From Eimeria necatrix (taxonomy: Eukaryota > Apicomplexa > Conoidasida > Eucoccidiorida > Eimeriidae): 64,000 nucleotides of DNA. Numbering within the stretch: position 1 is the first letter of the stretch; each line of letters starts with the position of its first letter. The notes under the pieces were generated by a model. The model was not told the DNA's origin. It saw nothing but the letters and a program-made list of their open reading frames with translations, and did no database searches. Both the position numbers and the translations under genes were made by a program. The DNA is taken from assembly GCF_000499385.1 (NCBI RefSeq), contig NW_013652214.1, forward strand, positions 1-64,000. Direction: 5' to 3'. Below are positions 1 to 10,610 of this stretch, piece after piece.

Positions 1-251
1 CGGCTGCGATTTTTATTAGTTTTTCTTGTTGTTCTGCCGCTCGGTGATGCACACAATTCGCGCATGTATTACTGGACATACACCGCAGGTGTACTGACAG
101 CTCTAATAATCTATCCCTGAGAAAGCGGCTGTGATTTTTATTAGTTTCTCTTTTGTTGTTCTGCCGCTCGGTGATGCAACAATTCGCGCATGTATTACTG
201 GACATACACCGCAGGTGTACTGACAGCTCTAATAATCTATCCCTGAGAAAG
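1..251. repeat. 126-bp tandem duplication, two copies
   Basis: Copy 1 covers 1-125 and copy 2 covers 126-251. They differ by a few substitutions and small indels near the middle. Each copy starts with CGGCTG and a GATTTTTATTAG stretch and ends with CTGAGAAAG. The window begins inside or at the edge of the array, so more copies may lie to the left. No coding potential is supported. Confidence 0.9.
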
Positions 252-1778
252 CGGCAAATGCAAAGGAATATACGATTGGTTTACTGCATACCAGTGAAGG
301 CTGCGTGCGTTTGTGGGGATGATTGTTGTCCTTGTGCGACCCAGCAGCATGTGCCGAGGTCTTCTTGTCTATTATCTTGTGTGTTTGTATCTGTACATGT
401 ATCTCTCCGTCTTTGCCTGCTGCTTGCGCACTTTCAAATTTCTCCTCCTGTTTGCTTGCATGGGGCGAGTTCCGTGCATTCGAATGCTGTATATGCAGTA
501 CATGGCTGCTTATGAGTGTCAACGTTGCCCTGCCTTCTGCGCAAGCCTGCTAGTTTTCGTGCATGCCTAACATTGAGGTTTCCTGGGTCATGGTTGAAGA
601 AAAGAAGCAAAACTGGCCGTTTTGACGTTTTTTCGACGTGGCAGTGCTCTTTTATGTTCTTCTTCTTGCCTTTGTGCCTTACTATTCCGTCGTTCTGTGT
701 ACTTGTTTTCACGGTGCCAGTGTCTTCCGACCATGTTTGCTTGTCATGATTTTTGTGCCCTTTTCACCTGTTTGTGACCGGTTGCCTCCGTGCACACTTT
801 CTGTAGTCCGCCTTTTTTGTCACTTGCGCGCCTTTGCCGTTTGTTTGCCGCCTTGCTCTGTAGCTTCTCTTTTGTGTTTGCCTGCTTGCGTCAGCTAGTC
901 TGAGATGCATCTCCTCTACTTGACCCTGTCTCGCTCTCACGTATACTAGGACTAGTGTTTGGCTGCCATAATCTCGCGCGCTATGTGTGTTTGTGCCTGC
1001 AGATGGCGTAACAACGGTACACGACTTCAGTCCAGTTTTAAATTCAGTAACATGCGGATTTAGTCTAACAGCATCCACCCTAGCCAGCAGCTGGCTAGCA
1101 ATACAAACTCCACAAGCCACAGACGCCGCCAGCTGCTGCTGCTCGGCCTGCTCGGCCTTGCCAGCAGCTGCGGGGCGTGGTGGGAGGCCCCAAAATGCGT
1201 TGCAGCAAGCTTGAAGCCCCTGTGGCTCAAGCGCTGCAGCACATAGCGGTGGCCAGTGGTCACCCCTGTTTTTTTACAAGTGAATCGGGAACCACTTTGG
1301 CTCTAGGGCCTCAGTACTTGTGAATACAGGCGAACAAAAATACATTGCTAAAAAACATTTAAAAAGTGTCCTAATTCAAACCAGCACCATGAGATGCACC
1401 GCCAGCAGAACGCAGCGCCTGCAGTCATTGCAATGCGCTCAATGCAGCGAAACTGCAGCAGCAGCAGCTGCTGCTCGCTCCTGCCGCAATGGCTCCTGCT
1501 GCTGTTCGCTCGGGGCACGGACTGTGCGCCCGGGATGCAGCCCCAGGCACCTGCTGAGCAACCACTGCGACACTCCATACCAGTCCGAGAAGTCCTGTGC
1601 ACCAGCGTCTGCAGCAACCACTGCAACACTCCATACCAGTCCCGTAGTCTTGTGCACCAGCGTGTGCTGCTGCTGCGCGCTGCACCAGTTGCTGCAAGAG
1701 TTGCTACAGCAACGAAAAGCAGCAGGTGCAGTCCTCACTGTCTTTGCTACAAGTGGCTGCACGAGGTGACTATTCACC
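252..1778. other. no supported gene
   Basis: Open frames here are short and overlap on both strands without recognisable domains. The sequence to about 1000 is pyrimidine-rich on the plus strand and poor in CAG. From about 1080 CAG/CTG triplets appear. A roughly 55-bp motif around TGCAACCACTGCRACACTCCATACCAGT recurs at about 1560-1670. The right part is probably the 3' flank of the minus-strand PEX3-like gene. Confidence 0.5.
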
Positions 1779-3461
1779 CTACATAACCTGGGCGGCACCG
1801 TACGCGAGATCGGTGTGCTGCTGCTGCATTTTCTGCTGCTGCAGCTGGTTGGTCCCCTGCAAGGCCTGCAAATTCGGGCCCTTGAGGCCAAGCTGTTGCT
1901 GCTGCTCGTGCTGCTGCGCCAAAGCCACCAGGTGCAGCAGCTGCTGCACCCGCGCAAAGTCGCAGTGCGGAGCCCAGTAACATAAAGCCGATAGCTCAAC
2001 TGTTTCTGTTGCTCCAGAAAGCAAGTGCAGCAGCTGCCCCTCGGAGCCCACGCCGAGCGCCCACTCTGCTAATTTGCATGTACACCCGAGACACCGCGCC
2101 AGCTGAAACGGGGTTTTGCGAGGATCTGCTGCTGTTGCTGCTGCTGCTGCAGCTGCTGGCGACGCGGCAGCAGCGGCCGGCACAGCAGGAGCGGGGGGCA
2201 GCGTGCCCGCTTCCTGAAGCGACTCGACAATTCGCTGCACTAGGCAAGCAGCAGCAGCAGCACACAGGCCTTTGACAGCAGCAGCAAAAGCAGGGGAGTC
2301 AAGAACGTCCCGCGCCTCCTGCAGCAGCAGCAACACCTGCCCCGCTGCAGCCGGAGGCAAAGCAGCAAGATCGTTGCTGTCTAAAGACTCCTCCTCCGGC
2401 AGCAGCAATGCTGCATACCCGTACTCATCCTCCACAAAGTCACCTGCACCTACAGCCGATGCTGCTGCTGCTGCTGCTGCTGCTTCTGCTGCTACTGCTG
2501 CGCTGGCACTTGCCGCTGCCGCTGCTGCAGCATTTTTGGAAATGTCAATGTCTTCGAAACCTGGGGGACTACTGTGCATTTGTTGCCGCCTGATTGCTTG
2601 CTGCTGCTGCTGCCGCCACTGCTGCTGCGTTGCTTCTCTGCAGAGTCGCGAACACATTCTGCACATGATTTGCTGCAGCTGCTGCTGTAGCAGCTCCGCC
2701 GTTATCGCCTTTTGCGGGGGGAAGACGGAGACAAAAGCACAAACCTCGGAGAGTGCTGCTGCAGCAATTCGCGATATGACTGCAGCTGAAGCAGCACGGC
2801 GAGTTGAGGAAAGAAAGACGAAGTTCTGCTCGTGCTGGCGCTGCTGCTCTTCCTGCTGCTGCTGTTCGTTCTGCTGCTGCTGCTCTTTCTGCAGCAATGC
2901 CGCAGCGAGGATGTTGACTTGGACGCGGTGCAGCAGCAGCAGCAGCAGCAGCAGCACGGTGCAGCTGACCGTCCGTGCCACCACATTAGCGCACAACTCT
3001 CTAAAACATACTTCCTTCTGCTGCGGCGTCATCCTGCTGCACTGCTGCGGCTCTCTAAGAACTCGCGTGTATGCGTCTACGGGGAATGCTGCCTCCAGCT
3101 GCTGCTGCTGCTGCCGCTGCACCTCCCTGAGAAGCAGCAGCAGCGAAACATCCGACACGCACTGGTTGCGTACGAAGTGAAATGCAGCAACCCACTCCGC
3201 CTCCGTCACCTGCTGCTGCTGTTGCTGCTCCTGCTGCTGCTGCCGCAGCTGAGTCAACTCCCCCTCACTCAGTCCCAACTCCTTCAGTAGCAGCTGACTT
3301 AATTCCCCATCGTCGGCGTCTAGCAAAGCAGCAAGCCTCTTGTGGTGTTTGTAGATTTTTGCTGCTACTGCTCCTGCAGCAGCTACTGCTGCAGCAGCTG
3401 CCGCACCCGCCAGCACTTTGTACGGGTGGCGCTTCACAGAGCCCCACAGCCGGGACAGCAT
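1779..3461 (-). CDS. PEX3: PEX3-like peroxisomal biogenesis factor 3
   Basis: Peroxin-3 is the peroxisomal membrane anchor that docks PEX19 with its membrane-protein cargo. The frame opens farther upstream at 3548. I chose the ATG at 3461 because it gives the family-typical N-terminus: MLSRLWGSVKRHPYK, then a small-residue membrane segment (about residues 16-34), then basic residues. Two internal blocks match PEX3: a hydrophobic stretch ending HRVQVNIL (compare LLRVQLNI in animals) and LLLLQEARDVLDSPAF (compare LLNETRDMLESPDF). Gln, Ala and Leu runs are inserted between conserved helices and lengthen the protein to about 560 residues, against roughly 370-440 usually. No intron is needed. Family membership rests on these blocks plus the N-terminus; the C-terminal third is weakly conserved. 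Confidence 0.75.
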   Translation of the reverse strand: MLSRLWGSVKRHPYKVLAGAAAAAAVAAAGAVAAKIYKHHKRLAALLDADDGELSQLLLKELGLSEGELTQLRQQQQEQQQQQQVTEAEWVAAFHFVRNQCVSDVSLLLLLREVQRQQQQQLEAAFPVDAYTRVLREPQQCSRMTPQQKEVCFRELCANVVARTVSCTVLLLLLLLLHRVQVNILAAALLQKEQQQQNEQQQQEEQQRQHEQNFVFLSSTRRAASAAVISRIAAAALSEVCAFVSVFPPQKAITAELLQQQLQQIMCRMCSRLCREATQQQWRQQQQQAIRRQQMHSSPPGFEDIDISKNAAAAAAASASAAVAAEAAAAAAAASAVGAGDFVEDEYGYAALLLPEEESLDSNDLAALPPAAAGQVLLLLQEARDVLDSPAFAAAVKGLCAAAAACLVQRIVESLQEAGTLPPAPAVPAAAAASPAAAAAAATAADPRKTPFQLARCLGCTCKLAEWALGVGSEGQLLHLLSGATETVELSALCYWAPHCDFARVQQLLHLVALAQQHEQQQQLGLKGPNLQALQGTNQLQQQKMQQQHTDLAYGAAQVM

Positions 3462-3548
3462 CTTTGCTGTTGCTGCTGCGGCGGGGCTTCGATGTGAAGA
3501 AATTACCTCCGGCAAGCAAAACAGGGGCTGCTCCAGCAGCCGCAACAA

Positions 3549-5498
3549 AAGCCTGCACTAGCTGCAGCTCCCGCTGCTAATATTGATTACACCCACACTC
3601 ACGGGGCTGGGCGCTGCTTGGAAAAAGAGACTTGGATGATGGCGTTCAGCCGCACTTGCCACTGCAGTTGCTGCTCTGGTCAACAGTGCTGCTGCTGCTG
3701 CTGCCACGCCAACCCCACAGTCTCCTTCCCCACGTGTCGTTACGTCTGTGGCTGCCATAGGGAGCTAAGGGCAAGTGAAATATCGGGGGAGTCCGGATGC
3801 AGCAGCTGCTCCTGCTGCGGCGGTGGCCGCTGCTTCTCCGGCTTGTGCACGTACACCTCAGGGCAGGCACAGACTTGACGAGGAAGAGGCCACAAAGCCG
3901 TAACCCCAAACACCAAACCCCAAACTAGAGCCTAAGGCGTGAGCATCAGGGAACAAAGCCCCGACAAAATGTAGGGAGGCTGCTTCTGCTGCAATGCTGC
4001 CACAGCCTGCTAGGGTCCGTCACGACACAGCAGCAGCAGCAGCAGCAGCAGGCCCGCTCACAAGGGGGCCCACCGCCATATGCAGGCTCTTTCTAGAAAA
4101 GATGAAGACGAAAAATGAAATGCGAAAGAGTTCTCAATATTATTTTAACACATCGAAACTTCCTTACGAATAGCTTACAAGTAGGGCGCAGCTCTACTGC
4201 TGCAGAGGCTGCTGATGAAGGCATCAGCTATGTGGCCGCTTCTACACTTGGCTCCGGTTCTTCCTGTAGTTTCCAAAGCTTGCGTCTCTGATACCAATGC
4301 TGAAACAATTACCTCCTGCCCTTGTCTGCGGCTCTTTTTCCCCCTGCAGTGGATCCGGCACCTCGCCCGAGCAGAAGTGGGTGATGGAACTTCTGTTGCG
4401 GGAGATAAGCGGAAACGTTACACGCATGGACGTGAAAGACTAACGACTCCTGAAATATTGTTTGCCGATGTTGGACATGTAAGAGGGAGGCGCTACCGCG
4501 TCTCTAAGGCCGCGCTTGCAGGAGGAGGAGCAGCAGCAGCAACAGCAGCAGCATAGCTGTGTGCAGGCAGACGGCTAGCTGCAGCGGTCATCTACGCGCT
4601 GTAAATGAGTGTGTTTCGGTAAACGTAATTAACAGCCTGCAACGTGGGCTGTCCAATATCCTAATTCTAGCTTGAGAGAGTCTAGGAGCGTGTGCCTGGA
4701 GCAGGCCCCGCCGGTCTAGTGGCTTGTGCTCTTGAGGGGCTTAGTCACCTCCACAGAACGGGTTCCCTATGGGGAAAGATTAGACAGTAAGCGCCGGAAC
4801 TTGGCATGAATACCTGATGTTTATGAAGGAATATCAAGTAGTGAGGCTTTCATTTTGGGAACCCGCACGGGGCTGGACGAACCTGCATACGAGAACAGAG
4901 CGTCTCATAACAAGGCCATAATCGTAAGATACGAGCCCTTCCTCGTTGGCATCTCTAAATAGTGCTCTGAATACAAATTGAAAGGAACGGGGGGACCAAA
5001 ATAACTGGAGGGTGCTTCGCCGTTCCATCCTAGTGGGGGAGGCAGGCTTCTTTGGCTATCATTAGATTACCAAGCGCACACTTACGAATGAAAAAGAGCA
5101 ATCATCTAATTTGAATTTCTTCGTTCTTCCAAATACTTGAATGAAAACGGTATGCAAGGTGCTAGGCTACAGCTTGTGACGCTACACCTTGCGAGGGCTC
5201 AGCACAGCCCTAGGCACCCATGTAGTTACGGGCAAGCACGAGCAAATCAACTTGGCATAATTCAAGAAAGATTTGCGCTTCTATGCTAGTTAAGGAGGAT
5301 CCTAATGCGTTCTATATGTTGGAAAATGAACAAAACAAACCCGGCTCTAAGGGCGTAAAAGCTGAGGGCGGAGCAAAGAATGTACATAATAGTAAATTAA
5401 CAACGCAAGCTGAGGCATCCAGATGACTAAGGCGGTTGTAAGAAGTTTTTTAGACTTTCGTAGAGCCTTAACCCTCTAGAAAAACGCCGGCCCTTCGT
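3549..5498. other. intergenic; CAG triplets to about 4050, then repeat-poor DNA
   Basis: The first part lies upstream of the PEX3-like gene and carries scattered CTG/CAG, including a short (CAG)n at about 4029-4051. From about 4080 the triplets nearly disappear. Open frames such as 4215-4556 (+) end in repeat-coded residues and show no domain. I see no gene here. Confidence 0.45.
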
Positions 5499-5580
5499 GG
5501 CGGTGTGTCCGAGTGGTTAAGGAGGTAGACTAGAAATCTACTGGGCTCTGCCCGCGCAGGTTCGAATCCTGCCGCCGTCG
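5499..5580 (+). tRNA. tRNA-Ser (anticodon AGA)
   Basis: An 82-nt cloverleaf with a long variable arm, as expected for serine. The acceptor stem pairs 5499-5505 with 5573-5579, with two G-U pairs. The anticodon stem is 5525-5529 with 5537-5541 around the loop CTAGAAA; the anticodon AGA is at 5532-5534. The D-arm contains GAGTGGTTAAGG and the T-arm is GCAGG-TTCGAAT-CCTGC, which also supplies the B box. There is no intron and no encoded CCA. No strong T-run terminator follows at once. Confidence 0.95.
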
Positions 5581-8500
5581 TCTCATCATTGGTCTTTCCT
5601 CTAGGGACCTTCACTAGTTCTTATGGGATTGGCAATGCCCATCCAGTGAAATACACTGGTTCTTGGTACGCGCAATGTCCTACATAAGTTATGCCTTTTC
5701 AAGAATTTACCGTACCTACCTTGTTATTTTTTTTTCGATACAACGAAGAGTACTTTGTTGCTTTCTTTAATGTTGTATATCAGAGCTTCCCTAATGCTTC
5801 AGGCTGAAAATCTGAGCCTTCTACAAAGTCTTGCAATATCATGCAGCACAAATACACCAGCTGCATTCAGCGCCTGCCTGCAGAAAGCAGAGCACTGCAG
5901 AAAAAGGCTGTTTTTGTTTAGCGGGGGTGCCTTTGACTAACCGCAGGTTAGTCGTAGGGATACCACGTCAACAAATAGGACTGCCATTCTTAAAGGCAAC
6001 CAAACTCAATAAAGGCTGGACTATAAAGCCTATACTCTGCTTCTTGCAGAAGGTATTTGCTCTTGACATAGCTGGCCATCAAGAGGAATTTCCGGCTCCA
6101 CCGTGCACCACCGTGTTACTTCCATCCAGTCACGCTTACATATGCCATAGTCCCTGTGCCTGAGCACTGTTTCTGCGTTGGCACGGGCGCTCGACGCTCC
6201 TGATTGTTGCTGTCCCGCGCCTAAGCGGTAAATGCTCCCACTCGCTCTGCATCCGGTGCTTCTTAGGCTCTGAAAGCTCATCTAGTTACCCCCAAACAAC
6301 GCAGAGAACACTTGGTAAGCTCATGGACTCTTACTAAGTTTACGTAGACCATAGACTATTCATCTCCCTACGTGTCGATTTCCCGTTATCTGCGTCTGTC
6401 CATTAGACGGAAGTGGGGGTTATTTTGGCCACTGTGCAGCTCTTCTTTTTGTTTTGAAAACCCTACGCTGTGTCTTTCACGTGTTAGAGATGCCGCTGGA
6501 ATGCCAGTTTTGGGAAGTGCATCACTAAAAAAAGCAAATTCGTAGAATCAGTAGCTGGAAACTTATAACCTTTTGACTGAATAGTTTTTCCAACTATCAG
6601 ACCAAGATGCAGAAAAATTGTCCATTACAAAACGTTCCCACACTTTCCCATTCATTACGAATAGTTAGTTGACAAATAGGAGGCATATCAAAGCTAGGAC
6701 AGTATTCACATTTGCATTTATATCTATATCTGTAAATGTGCATGTATATAGTAATGCATATAGTTGTGTGTTTACGTGTGTGTATGCGTACCTGTATCAC
6801 TATTCCGCTTATGCACAACTGTTAATTTGTGCTAATTCGCACTTGTTGTCTTGGCATAACATTTACTGGCTAGGATTGCAAGAGCAAGCGCAGCGAGTTC
6901 ATTATATCTGTTGAACTACTTCGCTACAACCGCAGTACTTCTCACAAGCGTGGCTCTCAAGGTTTCGGATGCCAGAACATTACTTTCACGCACCTGGAAC
7001 AAGTGCACTATTGGACATATAATGTAGCCTACTTGAAATGAGGCTGAAAGCAGCATCTCCGGAAAAGCATTATACAAGCTTGCAGCTCTTGTTTAATTGC
7101 ATAGGCCTTCTCAAATCTACCTGTTTAATGCTGAACATTGGGCAGATATCTGCGTGTCGAAGAATGTTAATGCTGGATCTCAGGAAAGCCCTGATTTACA
7201 GAAGTACTGAGCAACACTTCAAATATATTTCTACGAGAAGGACGGGAAACTGCCAGTTATTTATACCGAAGGGATGAATGTTACTGGGCGTGGGTACCGA
7301 GCCAGTGGTCCAGTACTTCGAAGTGTTATAGCTGCGAAATATTATGTTTGAAGATTCAACATTAGAATATGAATAATGGGGAATGTGTCGAAGCCGGCGA
7401 CGCCACGCTCCTGGTGGAGAAGAAAGAACAGATGCGTGGAAAAGTCTCAGTGTTAAAGGAAGCACTTTTCTTAATGCGTTCTCCGCAGCATGAGCCTCTA
7501 TTAACTCTTTTTTCTATGCTGGTCCCTACTCGAAAACAATGTATGGAGCTACTCTTTATGAAAGACACAACGTAGTGGCGTTCTTGGGTAGCAGGAAACC
7601 TTAGAGCCACACGAACGCCATAGGGCATGCAACAGAAGCTGGCGTGTTTTCCGCTGTTGCCTTTTTATCACCAATATGCTCAAAGGTGGTGAGCTGCTGT
7701 TGGAATTAGACCCATACCCTATGTGCTGACTTCTTGCGTGCTCCTTGCAAGTAGCAAGCATCTATGTCAGGTTCATAAGGCTCTTGATTCACTCTTTGCT
7801 GCATACGGCATACAGTGAAACATTATCGGAAGCATACCTTCAGAATTATTCATCAAGTCACCAACACCCGTACTGCATGGGCGGTGCCTGCTCAGAGACC
7901 TTGTGTATGCACGACTTATGGAGGGAATCATGAGGCCAAGGGACAGGAATTCCTACCTGCGTAGACGTGATATGGACGCAAGAAGTGAGCGAATATATTG
8001 GCTCAAAATTTGGATCTTCTCCAAGAGAAGATCTTGGTTTAGTATTTGCCTCTAATCGCGACGCGGAGAACGGAGGTGACCTTCACAATCTTCTTGAAGG
8101 TCCGGTAAAGGGGCAAAAGCGACCCTTCCCCCTTCCTCTCATTAATCTGTTCAAGTGATTGTGCTTTTTCTGGTCGTGTTTCAGATAAATTTAGTGCTTG
8201 GCTGGGAGATGGCGGTGCAGTCGCTCTGCTCAACTTCCAGGTACCTCTGGCGATCTGCCTCTACTCCGCCCTGAGATGCCGGGGAATTGAATGGTCCCTG
8301 CGCACAATCTTGGCGCCTACGCAGTCCTAACCTCGGCTGAAACTGACAAAAACATTTAAGCATTACTAAAGCCATGCACAGAGCGCAACAAGAGGGGAAC
8401 CTACATAATAGCCTAGGTGAACTGTAATGGGCGCAGGCGTGCCGTCATGGGCTTCCTAGAGATGCAGTGGATCGCAGGTGCCAAAGCAGAATTTTTCGAT

Positions 8501-10610
8501 GCCTTTTCAACCCTCTGTCGTTGCCGCTTTGAAGGGCACAGTTGCTCAACTCCCGCAAGCGCGGAGAAACGCAGCCTAACCATTGGTCTCCTGTGACAGC
8601 CCTGTGTGACTTCTTTGCCTCCTCACGCACCTCAAGGGTCTAGCGCGCAACCCCGTCCTGGTTCCATTGTTCAACACACTGACTCAAGATATTTTGTCTC
8701 CGACCCATGGTTTTAAGGATCTAGAATCCAAAATGGCCTCAGCCAGCCAGAGGCATGTTCCGGGAGCGCTCTGGCGATGCTTTTGAGACACTGTGCCCAC
8801 GTGCGACCGTTTTTAATAGAAACATAAACGTGATGCCCCTGTATGGAGGCTGTACCGTTCATGAGTAGCGCATTTCGGCTGCCAAAGACACAGCATATAC
8901 AACCCGCTAGAAATCCTTCCTGCACCCCTCCTGAAATCTATTTACCCCTGAGTTCAATTGAAGGAAACGTCATGCTGAAAAACGCCCTTCAGCAACAAGG
9001 GCGAAAAGCGCCCCAACTTCTGGCTCCTCGGGCTGTACCCTTTCACGAGGGTGTCGCCACGCCGGCTTCGTGCCCAGCTTGCCCAGCCACCTTCAAGAGG
9101 ATGGGAAACCCCTCTTGCTTGATATAGTTCCAAAATAACACTGTTTCCTGTCTGAGTTTTAAAAAGATGTTTTTCATCCTCCCCGCCCTACATCCCAGCA
9201 CGGCGCCCGGCTTTGCCTTGTGGCCATTGTTCGCACTCTTCGCCTGAGTTATGCTTGGTCACTTGGGTCTGCCTGTCTGCTTGTTCTCCTTATAACCGCA
9301 ATTCTTTGTAGCATTTTGAAGCCACAGTTTCAGACCGCTACAACGTCAATGTTTAACTACATAACCAAACGTGTTCAGTTGTACAGCAGCACATGACTCT
9401 GATCGGACGGTCACACCACGCATCTGCCTAAACATCTTTAGGACAGAAATAGGGCACTGACGGCGGAGCTAGCTACTTTTCCTGCTGGCTTGACGACGTG
9501 GTTGCTTTTTTGCATGCAAGAAGCCATTGTACTTCCAAGAGTGGTGCAATTCGAAGGTGGAGAGGCCATGCCTCAACAGAGCAAACAACACTGGCAGAGG
9601 AAGCAACAACAGCAGAAGCAGCAACAGCAGCAACAGCAACATCAAGAGATACAACATCGTTAGTAAAACCAGGCAATGGAAAGTCGGGGGCTTCATGAAC
9701 CGCTTTGGGTCTTGCAGCAGTGCTGATTTTACAGCTCTGCTGCTAAAAAAACGTAGGAGGCATAAAGTTCATGCAGGCAACAGACTGTTCGAGTGCTTTT
9801 GCAAATGCTGCCGCTAGTCGGCTGTGTCTGTTGCTGTCCGCAGACTTTTCCCTAGCCCCCCTCAGCCAATATGAGTAGCTTCATTCAAATGGCCGCATCT
9901 TGCAAGATAGCTGCTGCTGCATCTGCTACATCTGCTGCTGCTGTTTCTGCTGCTGCTGGCGATGTCGCTGTTGCTGCTGCTAGGTCCGCAGTGCACGTGG
10001 GAGATGCTCCTGCCTCTAATGAAGCAGATTTAGCAGCCACATGTGCGGCGGGCGCAGTAAGGACTGCGGCGGATGAGTCGCAAGCTCCAGAGCCCCGGCG
10101 GGAGCAAACCTGGCGCTTGCACATCCTGAAGGTGCCACAACAGCGTCAACGACAGACGCAACAGCGTCACCAGCTACGAAACTACAGCTTTTTCAAATGT
10201 ATCAAAATGGAATAACAGGATTGCAAAGGGACATTTATAGCAGTGGCAAGTGAACGTATGAGCATCAGTAGCAGGACTATCGGGAGAAAAAAGCCACAAA
10301 AGAAGCAATGGCAGCAGCACCAAGAGCAAATATAGGAAAAACAACACTGAGACCGACAGCGAAAGTGCTAGCAGCAAAATAGAGACGAGAATAAGAAGAA
10401 ACGGAAACAGGACGAGCACCATCAACACCCAAAGCTGGAGCAGCAGTAGCAGCAACACTAGAAGCAGCAGCAACACGAGCTGCGGCAGCAACAGCAGCAG
10501 TCTCTGTATAAAGGCCAGAGTAGCAACAGTAGCAAACCACGACAAAGTCGGCGAGACCGAACGAAAGCAGCCTCTGGACCCCAACTGCAAGTGCAGCATA
10601 TGTGTAAGTT
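5581..10610. other. long repeat-poor stretch with no recognised protein gene
   Basis: Between the tRNA and about 9450 the DNA has balanced composition, almost no CAG triplets and many stops in all frames. The longest frames (7369-7575 +, 8843-9127 +) show no domain I know. From about 9590 CAA/CAG/GCT tracts return (9595-9650, 9907-9995), and 10260-10500 is purine-rich on the plus strand. The last part is likely the 3' flank of the minus-strand gene ending at 10611. Confidence 0.5.

Noticed and set aside
2272..3180. Long plus-strand frame opposite the PEX3-like gene
   Set aside because: It is the antisense of CAG/CTG triplets, giving Cys, Ser and Ala runs with no conserved block; the minus frame has the PEX3 signatures.
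4681..4790. Possible second tRNA-like or small RNA fold with GGCCCCGCCGGTCTAGTGG
   Set aside because: The A-box-like word is present, but I could not draw a cloverleaf or find a B box at the right distance.
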